From assembly GCF_029962835.1 (NCBI RefSeq), contig NC_080578.1, positions 52,073,001 through 52,137,000 on the forward strand: a stretch of DNA of 64,000 nt, written 5' to 3'. The notes under the pieces were generated by a model, which saw only the letters and a program-made list of their open reading frames with translations, was not told the DNA's origin and searched no databases. Shown in pieces: positions 11,574 to 21,486 of this stretch. The DNA is from Magnolia sinica (Eukaryota; Streptophyta; Magnoliopsida; Magnoliales; Magnoliaceae). The translations under genes and the position numbers were made by a program. How positions within the stretch are numbered: position 1 is the first letter of the stretch; every line of letters starts with the position of its first letter.

Positions 11574-12360
11574 GAGTCTGAGGAATATGTTCGGCTTCTT
11601 AAAGAGAATAAAGATGTCTTCGCTTAGACATATGCAGAGATGCCGGGCTTGGAACCTTCTGTAGCAATGCACCGATTAAACATATCTAAAGAGAAAAGAC
11701 TGGTTAAACAAGCGCAAAGGCGATTCCATCCAGATTTGGTTCCCTTGATAAAAGAAGAAGTGAATAAGTTAATAAAGGTCGAGTTTATCAGGGAAGTCAA
11801 ATATCCCAAGTGGATATCAAACATCGTCCCGGTGAAAAAGAAAAATGGATAGGTCAGTGTGTGTGTTGACTTCAGAGATCTAAATGAAGCCTGTCCGAAA
11901 GATGATTTTCCTCTCCCGATAACTGAACTACTGATTGATAGCACAACTTAATATGCTATCATGTCCTTCATGGACGGCTGCGTAGGGTATAATCAGATTA
12001 GAATGGCACCCTGAAGACGAAGAAGCGACAACATTCAGGATGTCACTGGGAATTTATTGTTATAAAGTTATGCCGTTTGGTCTCAAAAATGCCAGAGCAA
12101 CATATCAGAGGGCGATGTAGAATATATTCCAAGACATGATGTACAAGCATGTTGAATGCTATGTTAATGACCTGGTGGTCAAGTTAGGAGATCATCAGGA
12201 GCATCAAGAACATTTGGCATCAGTATTCCGTTAGCTCAAAAAGTAACAACTGAAAATGAATCCAGCTAAATGTGCGTTTAGAGTATCTTCGGGGAAATTT
12301 CTCAATTTTTTTATCCGGCATAGGGGCATTGAGATTGACGCAGGAAAAGTCTAAGCTATT
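11574..12360 (+). pseudogene. pol: Tat reverse transcriptase
   Basis: Conserved RT blocks are visible in order: HRLNI then FHPDLVPLIKEEVNKLI, WISNIVPVKKKNG, CVDFRDLNEACPKDDFPLP, MPFGLKNARATYQR, and the catalytic box read as YVNDLVV (about 12160-12180) where YVDD is expected. Codon AAT at 12166-12168 replaces GAT. Stops occur at 11850 and 11949, and a frameshift near 12005-12015 moves the reading. The enzyme would copy element RNA to cDNA. With one catalytic Asp lost and several breaks it is dead. Confidence 0.85.
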
Positions 12361-12990
12361 CAAAATATGCCTTCATCGAAAACATTAAAGGAATTGAAAA
12401 GTTTGCAAGGAAAGTTGGCATACATTCACCGTTTTATTTCAAATCTAGCAGGGAGATGTCAACCATTTTCCTATCTGATGAAGAAAGATATAGAATTTGT
12501 GTGGGAACAAGCTTGCCAGAACGCGTTTGACTTAATTAAAGATTTGTTAAAACAGCCGCCGGTACTGACAGCTACGATAAAAGGGAAGCCGCTGATTTTG
12601 TATATATCTGCGGCTGAAATTTCTTTAGGAGCTCTGTTGCTTAGGTGAAGGAAGTTGGAAAAGAAACCGCTCTTTATTATTTGAACTGAACTCTAATGGG
12701 TGCAGAATGCAACTATTCCTCGATCGAGAAGGAGTGTCTGGCTTTGATATTTACAGTGTAGAAGTTAACGCACTATTGTCTCTCTCAAGACATAACTTTG
12801 ATCTCGAGGGCAGATCCTATAAAGTTTTTAATGACAAGGCTGATGTTGTCTGGAAGATTGGCCAAATGGATGTTGTTGCTTTCGAAATATACTATTACGT
12901 ATGAGCCGGAGAAAGCAGTAAAAGGACAAGCAGTGGCAGACTTCCTTGCAGCGCATCCCGCAGCAGAATGCAAAACCATGAATGATGACT
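12361..12990 (+). pseudogene. pol: Tat RNase H (first copy) and connection region
   Basis: From 12367 the RT connection SSKTLKELKSLQGKLAYIHR is clear, followed by AFDLIKDLLKQPPVLTATIK and PLILYISAAEISLGALLL, the start of the gypsy RNase H. After frameshifts near 12650 the thread continues with cysteine/lysine-poor remnants and, in frame 3 from 12798, RADPIKFLMTRLMLSGRLAKW and EKAVKGQAVADFLAAHP, the usual end of this domain. Catalytic residues are hard to assign because of the shifts. Confidence 0.7.
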
Positions 12991-13430
12991 TTCCAAACGA
13001 ACAAGTTATGTTGGTTGAGTCGCAAAGCCCGTGGCAAATGTATTTTGATGGTGCCACTCGAGCATCAGGAGCGGGGGCAGGAGTGATATTCATTACCCCT
13101 CAAGGTGACTTGCTACCTTACTCCTTCACGTTAGGCGATAAATGCACAAATAACGAGGTCGAGTACAGAGCCCTCATTATTGGAATGGAGATGGCTCAAG
13201 AAATGAAGATAAAAATGTTGCACATCTTTGGGGATTTTAAGTTAATTATAAATCAATTGACGACCGAATTCGAGGTGAGAAAGCAAGAACTTTTACAGTA
13301 CTGCCGGAAAGCACAACAATTGCTAGATCAATTCTATCATGTTGAGATTAAACATGTGCCACGGTCTGAAAATGCAAGGGCAGATGCTTTGGCCAGCTTA
13401 GCAGCAGCCCTGTCCTGCCCAAATCGAAGT
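12991..13430 (+). CDS. pol: Second (archaeal-type) RNase H of Tat pol, locally intact
   Basis: Within the open frame 12798-13787, the segment WQMYFDGATRASGAGAG to ENARADALASLAAAL is an additional RNase H, a diagnostic domain of the Tat/Ogre lineage. The four acidic catalytic positions can be followed: Asp in YFDGA (residue 84 of the frame), Glu in NNEVEYRAL, Asp in FGDFKL and Asp in ARADALA. It is the best preserved part of this element: no stop for 329 codons. It would degrade RNA in RNA/DNA hybrids during reverse transcription. The surrounding pol is broken, so no functional polyprotein is expected. Confidence 0.8.
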
Positions 13431-14779
13431 CCTCTCCAAGTAACTATAGAAGAAAGAAGATTTTTACCATCTGCAGAGGTCATCGAAGAGATCATCGAAA
13501 CACTTCCTGTATCGTGTTTGGAGATAACGACAAATGATTGGCGTCAACCTTTCATCGATTATCTCAAATATAACATCCTGCCAGAAAAGCTAGTGAAGAA
13601 ACAGCAAGTCAAGCAATGGTCAAGAAGATTCATTATATGCAGCGAAGTATTGTACAGAAAATCTTATAATGGAATGTTATTACGTTGCTTAGATGAACGA
13701 GAGGCGAGTCAAACGTTACGAGAAGCGCACTCTGGGGAATGTGGGGCACATCAAGCCGGTCGAAATTTATTCCATAGAGTACATTGAATGGGATATTATT
13801 GGCCTTCCATGTTCAAAGACACGATAGATTATGCAAAGCGGTGTCATGAATGCCAGATTCATGGAGATGTTATACACGTCCCTCCAGAAGACTTGCATGA
13901 GTTAGTCGCCTCTTGGCCCTTTTCAGCCAGGGGACTTGACGTCATTGGTTCTATAAATCCGCCTTCGTCCAAAAGGAAGCATATATATTAGTAGCAACAG
14001 ATTATTTCTCCAAGTGGACAGAAGCAGTTGCTTTACGTAATGTCAAAGAGAGGAATGTGGTCAATTTCATTTGGCAAGAATAATATACCGCCATGGTATT
14101 CCAAAGAAGATTGTTACAGATAATGGCACTCCCTTTAAAAACATAGGCATGAGAAAGCTGTGTCATAAATTTGGCATTCATCATTCGTTTTCGACACCTT
14201 ACTATCCATCGGCCAATGGATTAGCAGAGGAGTTTAATAAAATGATAATAAAGATACTAAAGAAAATAGTGACAGAGAACATGCATGATTGGGACAAAAG
14301 GTTGCAAGAAGTATTACGAGCATACAGAACCACTTACCGAACAGCGACGAAAGCAACACCGTATTCACTAATCTATGGCGTAGAAGCAGTAATCCCAATC
14401 GAAATACAAGTCGCGTCACTCAGAGTGGCAGTACATCAATCTATAACAGATGATAAAAATGTAAAAATAAGGCTAAAAGAGTTGGATCTGCTCGATGAAA
14501 AATGCCTAGCCGCCCAACAACGATTACAATTGTAGGATATCGGTTGCTTTTGACAAATGTGTTAAGTATCGCTCGTTTAAAAAAGGGGATATGGTGCTGA
14601 TGTTAAAAAGACCTATAGTGGTCACCCGTCGAACAGGGGACAAATTTGAGCCTAAATGGGATGAGCCTTATATAATAAAAGAAGTATACTCCAATGGCAC
14701 GTACAGAGTTGTAAATCAAGATGGACAGGGTATCAGTATACCGGTCAATGCTTGCTTCATTAAAAGATACCATCCCTGA
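13431..14779 (+). pseudogene. pol: Tat integrase
   Basis: The zinc-binding N-terminus is present as His residues in REAHSGECGAHQAGRN plus CHEC in YAKRCHECQIHGD, split by a stop at 13785. The catalytic core follows: GLDVIG (first Asp, about 13935), TDNGTPFKN (second Asp, about 14117) and SANGLAEEFNK (Glu). Stops lie near 13989-13994, and frameshifts near 14000-14070 and 14535. The C-terminal part KRPIVVTRRTGDKFEPKWDEP to YHP* (14779) is the end of pol. Integrase would insert cDNA in the genome; it is inactive here. Confidence 0.85.
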
Positions 14780-16169
14780 AGATGTTACTGATTTTGATCC
14801 AGAATATTACTAGCATAATGATTTTGTATCAAAAGAGGGCAAGGATGAACAAGACCATGTCTATATATCATCAGATGAATGAATAAAGAAGAAGTTTGCG
14901 AGCATATCAAGACTATATATCAACAAGTATTGTGAAAAGAAAGTGACCATCGTTATTATCAAGCGAGCTCTGCAAAATCCTATCAAAATTGGTATCATCA
15001 CCATGTTGATATATTATAAACAACACAGACAGGTCCTCCTGAAAATATTATCAGAAGTGATGACATATCAATCCTAATCAGAGAGGTCTATCATTCTCGT
15101 AGTGCAGAAATGATAATCACACCTACTATTGCCTTTTAAGGCATTTTAAGGCAGTCTGGCCAAGCCTTAAAAAGGGCCAAGTCCTAAAAGGACCAGCTAT
15201 GCATAATACCTATGATTTTCATCATTCGGGCAGCAATGAGAAGCCAGTGGCCCTAAAAAGCCTGTGAAGGCCATCATATGCATACCTATGCAAGCAGCTG
15301 ACGAATTTAGTGACTAAAAGCCTAAAAGGCCAAAAAAGTCCTCAACAACAAGTCACGCATGTAAGACTAATGCTGTCTGTATAGCTTTCTGATAGCGTCA
15401 TGGGGAATGGAGGAAAATGCCCTCCCGTGAATGGGTTCGACCTTGTAGACAAAGGAAAAGAGGTCTGCAATGTGAGCTCTTTGGGCCATGTCCATAGATA
15501 GGCCAACCATGTGTAAGGACCCCCCAAATCTTTGGTTTGATTTCAGTACTAACTCATGAGGAAGGGCTTAAACCTACTCATTGACGGACTGGCGGCCTTA
15601 GATTTGGTTTCCTTGTGAGCTCTGTGAACTTTAGAGAGTTACCACGGCCAACCTTATGCATAATTCCAACCGAGTTCACGGCCCCGGTAGCTTCACTGGG
15701 CCCCTCTGATGGATCGCAGTTTGTGAACTCCCTAGGCAGTGAGAAGTCCAACGAACTCCTAAGAGTTACAGAGACTATCACATAAGACCACTTGACTCCA
15801 CTACTCAAGAGTCTAAAAAACTGTGTGCTCCACTACTAAAGAGCTTAAATTGTGTGTTCTCCACTACTCAAGAGCTTAAACTGCATGTGACTAATTAAAT
15901 TAAAATTCAGTACTGCCAACTAAGACAAGGATCATCTAGGAAATCCCTTACTAACAAATCATAAAAGGATGAAACAGAAATCATAATACAACAATCATAA
16001 AAGTGTTAATAAAAAAACTGCCTAAATAAAACCAGAACATCATTATCAAAATATCATGATATACATGCATAACTTAAAATTTTAAAAATATTTACAATAA
16101 CAAAGCAAACAGAGGATATCAAAGTTATACATCTCATAATTCCCCTGTAATGCCTAGCGCTGCTAAATA
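14780..16169. other. Noncoding spacer between Tat pol and antisense gene
   Basis: No coding signature on either strand. It holds AT-rich sequence, a GGCC/AAAAGG-rich patch (15135-15340) with short repeats of aaaagcctaaaaggcc type, and a three-copy repeat at 15795-15890. It presumably contains the 3' ends of two converging transcripts. Confidence 0.5.
15795..15890. repeat. Three-copy tandem repeat, about 31-34 bp unit
   Basis: Units read ctccactactcaagagcttaa followed by a short t/g-rich stretch (ctgtgtg, tgtgtgt, ctgcatg). Three imperfect copies lie in tandem just beyond the 3' end of the antisense gene. Confidence 0.75.
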
Positions 16170-16876
16170 TTATTGCAAATTTTCTTGGAGATTAACTTGA
16201 GCAGCTGCATGTTCTAATCTAGCATTTGAAATCATTCTTGCAGGATCAGGGATGCCGGCAAACTGTCCCTCTAAAGAAACAATTAGTTCTTCATTCTTAA
16301 TTAGTTCAGATCTTTCAGAGTCCACAGAATGAATGCTACACTCTATCTGTTCTTGCACTCTTTCAATGTTCAGATCCTCCTCTGAACTTTGCTTCTCTAA
16401 CTGCGTGATTTCTTACTTCAAAAGAGAAATACGATCCTGGATAGTTGTCTTATTATCAATAAATGTCTTCAGTCGCTCTCACAGAGATAATTGTTCTTGA
16501 TCATGGCGAGAGACAATGGGAGCAATTTGGGAAACTTTCTCTTTGAAATACGCAAGCTGCTTCTTGTATTCTAAAATTTCAAGCGGAATGGTCACTGTTT
16601 CAGCTGATGATAGGGCAAATATCGAATTATGGAATCTTAGAAGAGCATTGCGCACAGCAGAAACATTGACTTTGGCCATTCGAGAAGCACTATCCAAAAC
16701 ATCTAAAGCGAATGTCAAATCGGACCATTGATTAAGATCCTTAAATATCTCAACAATGGTCAATATGGAGTTTCTGATCAATGCCAATTTGTACGTAGAA
16801 ATCTTTTCGAAGGATAGCATGTTTGACAAAGTTCCAATAGAGGCAAAATTGGCTGCGCTACTTTGAGGTACATTTC

Positions 16877-16959
16877 CTATTAAGAGATAAGAAATATAAA
16901 ATTATAATAAGATTGTATGTGTAGGCAATATAGAGAATGCAAACGGGGAAAAGATATAC
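16877..16959 (-). other. Predicted spliceosomal intron in antisense gene
   Basis: Donor GTATATCTTTTCC at 16959 and acceptor CTCTTAATAG at 16877 enclose 83 T-rich bases. Downstream the reading continues as GNVPQSSAANFASIG into the coiled-coil part. Confidence 0.6.
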
Positions 16960-17296
16960 TTTCTACTGGTGCTGGAATAGTACGCAGTTGCGTCTCTCTA
17001 GCAATGGAAGGGTCAGGTTCTACCATCTCAGTAAAAGATGGAGCCATATCTTTAGTACTTGAAGCAACAGTGGTGGAAGTGAGTAAAATGGTTGGCTCCA
17101 CCGGAAAAGCCGTCTTGTGTTCAGTACTTGAAGCGACCGCGGTAGTTATGGGCAAATTAGTTGGCTCCACTTGTAGAAGCAATCTCATGTGCCACAGCTT
17201 GTGGAAGTACTGAGAATCTCGGTGAGGCTATTGGTGCCACGAGGGGCAAATTCAGAGGAGAAGCACTATCTACCTCCATATTTACAACATGATCAC

Positions 17297-17371
17297 CTGA
17301 AATAAAACGTGTAAGACAAGAAAGAAGGAAAGAACAAAAGTGAAAAAAGAAAAAAGAAGAGACTTTCTTAC
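17297..17371 (-). other. Predicted spliceosomal intron in antisense gene
   Basis: Donor GTAAGAAAGTC at 17371, a long pyrimidine tract (TCTTCTTTTTTCTTTTTTC), and acceptor TTTTATTTCAG ending at 17297; 75 bases. It lies between two acidic coding segments (GEYGYSPS before, GDHVVNMEVD after). Confidence 0.75.
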
Positions 17372-19040
17372 TTGGTGAATATCCGTATTCCCCATAGTCT
17401 AGGGGTTCTTCTTCTTCCCCTATTACAGGAGAAGTTTTTACAGAAACGACCTCAGTAGTTGGCAGGACATGTCCCTCATCAGTGGGAACATCTTCCGCGA
17501 TTATATCATCTTCACCACTGATATTCACTTATCCCTCCTCGTAATCATTCTCTTGATTCCCTCCTTCTATCTCGCTTTCATCAGAAGTAGTATGCCCAGA
17601 CGAAGAAGTTGAACTTTCACTAATAGTATCTTTTGTGTTCGATTCTTCAATGACAACTTGCTTTCCTTTAGAAGAGAGAGACTAGTGACTCTCCAGTTGA
17701 GTATCTGCAGTAGCCAAAACCAGAGGAGCAATAGCAGTGGTCTCTCCCTGTGGAGAAGCTTGAGCACGTGTTCGGGACCTTGTCATCGGAGAAGAAGTTG
17801 GCTGCTATTGAGGGAGTGTAGTCCTAGATATAGGAGAAGAAATCAGTTGTTGCTGAGAATGAGTAGAAGAAGAAGGCTGATCTTGGGGATTAACAATATT
17901 TTTCGGCTGAGGGAAAGCCTCTTCTGCAACTTCTTCTCTTTGTGGACGATGGAGAGGAATTTATTCAAATTCGCGAGTATCACCATATGCTGTCCATCCT
18001 TCAAGCATATTATCGGGTTTTACCTCACGAATGGGTTCGTCCACAAAGAATAGACACGGCGATGACCAGCAGAGGGGGCATGACTGGTTTCTACGATGAA
18101 ACCGACTCTTGCTTCAATGACACAACCCTTAAGCTTGGGAGGTGGAAGCCATACTAGCCTAGTCATTGGCAGACTTTTTCTAACTAAGTAAGATTGGTGT
18201 ACCCACCATCTCATATGATTATATGACGCCCTCAAGGTATGATCACAGCCTAGGATGATAAAGGAAGAATTAGCCTGGCCTAGTAATTGCTTCTAAATCA
18301 TGACCCAATTAAATGGGCTAGTACCGTAGCTTCGCATTCTTTGAGTGACTAGCCCATAGTCTCCTCACACTACTTGATCGAAGCTAAAATCATGAGCAAA
18401 ATGGCTAGGATAATACGGTTCTCACTAGAAGTCGGTCCCTTCTCTCAGCGGGAGATTGCATGATCTAATCGATATAAAAAATCCCCTTTCTGCTGAAGAG
18501 AGTGATTCCGTGTCTGCCTTCTCCGTATCTACAATGTAACGAGGTAGACCAAAGTGGAAGTAGTTTATCTTGGCATCAGAGGAAATGGCATCCTTAGCCC
18601 AATCGTAAGATCTCTTTGCCATGGATCTCTTTTGAAGAAAATAAAGAGGGACTTGGGAAGGGTGGACGTAAGCGTTTTCTGGTACTTTGTAAGTCTAGGG
18701 GAAATATACACCAAGCCAGCTAAGAAAATAATGCCATGGCATGTAAGTTGAAGCGAAACCGATAGAAGGGCTTTTTACATGACATACAATCTCTCCAAAG
18801 CCTATGTAGATCGAGCAAAGGACAGGAGGAGCAAGAGAAAATTTGAGTCCCTCAGCCATATCGCCCACTACTGCAAATAATGAAGGACGAATGGCATCTG
18901 CTGATTTAGAAGTTGGGAAGGCCACTATGCTTAGCCAATACGCGATGAATGTTGTGAGCTCCCCATAGATAGAATACTCAGCATGACCTTTTATACCTTT
19001 TCGAAGACGTTCAAGCTCTCATGAACGGTTGTCGTTGAAT

Positions 19041-19131
19041 CTAAAAAGAAAGAGAGGAGAGAGATAAGTAAATGAAGTCAAGATTACAAACATATCCAGC
19101 TGTGATAGAATAGAGAGGAGAGGAAAATTAC
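19041..19131 (-). other. Predicted spliceosomal intron in antisense gene
   Basis: On the minus strand the donor is GTAATTTTCC (from 19131) and the acceptor is a pyrimidine-rich run ending TTCTTTTTAG (to 19041), 91 bases. It separates the mobile-domain block ending AHFSRAFK from FNDNRS. Confidence 0.7.
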
Positions 19132-20609
19132 TTGAAAGCTCTACTGAAGTGGGCCAGCCATTACATAGGATGAATTTTGTGGATGTTTGGGAATTTTGAC
19201 ATTTCTTTGAAAAGTTCGATGGTCGACTCCAAAATGAAAGAGATACGACCAGGAGAAGAGATGAAACCAAATTCCTCATTGGTGGGGACGAATTCATCAA
19301 AGAATTGTCCAGTAATTGGCAAACCAATAATCTTATGAATATCCCAAAGTGTGACACTCATTTCACCTTCAGGAAGATGGAAAGAATTGGTGGAGGAACA
19401 CCAATAGTTAAGGAATGCCTTCAAAATAGAAGTTTCCTTGCAGAAGTGATGCGACGTCGCTTCAATTGCATGGAAGATGTCAATCTTCAATAGCGTCTTA
19501 GCATGTTTCGCCAAAACCGCGGTAGCCCATTCAGAATAATAATTACGGGGAGTTAAAAGACCTCTCGTTCTAAATTCTTCCGGGCTCCAGATGAGGCAAC
19601 GGTGGCTAAAACATTGCCTGAGTGTCTCATAAAAACAATTCGGGTATAGACTATGAACATTATAAGAGGGGACAAGGAAAAACATGGAATGAATGTTGCC
19701 TATTTGCTGTCTTGGTCTCGGCAGCTGCAGGATGCCTTCTCATAGTCTTGGTTCCTTAAATGACCAAGACTCTGTGTAGGTCAGTCTTTCTGCGGTCAGG
19801 TGATCCCTAGGTTCGTAGACCAGCATGGAGTGATGGTGGTGAATACTGATCGAAATCTTGATGAAGCCTTGTTTATAGGCGTGGTTAAATTGAATGACGC
19901 CCTGAACAGCACGGATTGACTCCCAAGAGTTATGGAGTTTCTTCCTGTTGTGTTCTTTAATATTCTCTTGAAACTCTTGGGCTTTATTTCGACAATGCTT
20001 CTTGGGTCTAGAAGGAGGAGGGGTATCCTCTCTAGCAGACAGCCTTTGACTAATCATCTGATAATGTGCCGTTGTCTTTAACCATTCATCCCAATTGTAT
20101 TGGGATGAAGATCGCCCATGGCGATGGTCCTGTGGATGGCAGATGATAATGACTTAATACGTGGGGTGAAGTCGAATGTGGGGAGTACTAGATCTTTTAT
20201 GTACGCAAGACGTCTAGCAGTCATCTTGAATCGCTTATGCAGGGGTTGAGCAGGAGAGGATGGTGACTTAGATGATTAGGGAGTTGCTGTTTGATAAGCT
20301 TCAGTGTTTGGCAGCTCTTGGTGGGAAGGTTGCTCAGAAGGAGGTTGATGGCAGTGAAAGTTCTCTTAGTTCGAGCCATGCTGGAAATGAAGACAATTGG
20401 CTAAGTCTAGAAAATTGGTGAAGTAGTAGTTGCGTGGGTCGCGCAACGGGTTAGTGGTTGCTCGAGCAGCGTAACGAAATAAGTCCTTGCGTGACGATGA
20501 AATCGTTGCGCGGGTCGCGTAACCAGTATTAGTTGCATGGAAGGGAAAACTCTGAGAAACAGAGTTTGGCTGAAGAAGCGCGATAGTAAAGAAATGAAAT
20601 GCCGTGGGC

Positions 20610-20620
20610 TATTTATAGGA
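20610..20620 (-). promoter_or_regulatory. TATA box of the antisense gene
   Basis: Minus-strand TCCTATAAATA lies about 235 bases before the ATG at 20379. The leader in between contains three copies of the 19-bp inverted repeat (20429, 20457, 20505), and more copies lie upstream at 20861-21316. The antisense gene therefore appears to have its own promoter. Confidence 0.6.
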
Positions 20621-20761
20621 ATTTGGGTCAAGTACCAAACTTGGGTATCCATTGCACGAGTTGAGCAATGGCCGTAAGGAAGTTTTGAAAATTTAGAGAT
20701 TTTAGAGGATTGATCCTAATTCTTCGATCCAGGGGAACAAAGAACAGATCAAGGGGGCATC

Positions 20762-21486
20762 TGTTGAAGCATAAAAAATCATCATCATCAAGGAGGAATG
20801 GAGGGTAGAAATCAAACATCGAGTAAAGGAAAGAGAAAGGATTAAGTCCTTTGTTTGGCCGTTGCACAGATCGCATAACAAGAAGTTCTTACGCGGATCG
20901 CATAACGAGTTGTTGTAGTTCCATGGGCGGTGCAAGCAGTTGTTGTCATTCTGTAGGTCATGCAACCAGTTTGTTCCATTGCGCAGACCATGCAACCAGT
21001 GTTCCATTGCTCAAACCACGCAACCAGCATTCCCGTTGTACGGAATGGCGCAACCAAGAACTGAGAGTTAATCACACAATTCGCGCACCATGGCATGAAG
21101 ATCGAGGGGTGACACGTGTGGGAGATCTATAAATACTCTACTTCCCCTCTCATTTGGTTGTTGGCTAAATTTTGAAAGAAGGCCGAAGGTGAGGAGCAGA
21201 AGGATGGGTCAGTTGCATGAGCTGTGCAACCCTGACAACAGTTTGTGAACCCCACAACCTTCGCATCAGTTGCGCTGACCGTGCAACCAACAAATTAGTT
21301 GCGCAGGTTGCGCAACTAGGTCACTCATGTGACCAAGGCAAATAGGGCTAAAATGTTGCTCGAATTGTTGAAGGCTTTCTCCTTTACCCGAAGGACAAGC
21401 TCAAAAGAGAGATTGGTTGATCAAATCAACATTCCACCTAAGTACTAGGAGATGACCTAAACAGCTGCCGAAATGCGGCTGAAATC
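20762..21486 (+). repeat. Probable 3' LTR of the Tat element (family B)
   Basis: A purine tract (agatcaaggggg) is followed by TGTTGAAGCATAAAAAATC at 20762. A similar start (TGTTGGAGCATAAAAATTGG) recurs at 49022, supporting an LTR beginning. TATA is at 21128-21135 (TATAAATA). The 3' boundary is inferred from the loss of family B motifs and a CA near 21486; it could be off by a hundred bases or more. Confidence 0.5.
21128..21135 (+). promoter_or_regulatory. TATA box of Tat LTR
   Basis: TATAAATA in ggagatctataaatactc, just after the dense part of the 19-bp inverted-repeat array. More copies of the repeat continue in the predicted leader (21212-21316). Confidence 0.6.

Larger units (their letters stand above)
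16170..20379 (-). pseudogene. Antisense plant-mobile-domain gene carried by the Tat element
   Basis: ATG at 20379 (MARTKRTFTAINLLLS) begins a minus-strand gene running towards Tat pol. Segments in order: a basic N-part (KRFKMTARRLAYIKDLVLPT; PKKHCRNKAQEFQE), then at 19685-19161 CLIWSPEEFRTRGLLTPRNY, SSTNSFHLPEGEMSVTLWDI and HKIIGLPITGQFFDEFVP, and at 18925-18700 SADAIRPSLFAVVGDMAEGL, all hallmarks of the plant mobile domain also found in host MAIN/MAIL proteins and many transposons. Acidic linkers (17371-17528) and coiled coils (16829-16170) finish it. At least three GT-AG introns are visible. Stops and shifts show decay (for example 19680-19740 and 18360-18425). Antisense extra genes beyond pol are known in Tat elements. 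Its role is unknown. Confidence 0.8.
20429..21316. repeat. Array of 19-bp inverted repeats GTTGCGCNGRYCGCGCAAC
   Basis: Seven-base arms around a five-base centre recur with near-constant length: 20429-20447, 20457-20475, 20505-20523, 20861-20879, 20888-20906, 20978-20996, 21006-21024, 21035-21054, 21212-21230, 21241-21258, 21269-21287, 21298-21316. The copy at 21298 is almost perfect. Bases between copies are unrelated, so the box, not a longer unit, is what repeats. Copies flank both the antisense TATA (20610) and the sense TATA (21128). Confidence 0.85.
1..21486 (+). mobile_element. Tat-lineage Ty3/gypsy retrotransposon, 5' end outside window
   Basis: Gag, protease, reverse transcriptase, RNase H, a second (archaeal-type) RNase H and integrase follow in gypsy order on the + strand, at 1-1618 and again at 10821-14779. 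The second RNase H and an antisense gene between pol and the 3' LTR are traits of the Tat/Ogre group. The element is interrupted at 1619-10820 by a copia element with duplicated target bases. The 5' LTR lies before the window. The 3' LTR probably starts at 20762, after the purine tract at about 20747-20758. The right end (about 21486, ...gaaatca) is a guess, because no second LTR is available for comparison. The element appears to sit inside the family C LTR that continues to 22900. Confidence 0.75.

Noticed and set aside
16516..17213. Plus-strand frames of 71-98 codons over the antisense gene
   Set aside because: They are shadows of the minus-strand coiled-coil and linker coding sequence and lack any domain.
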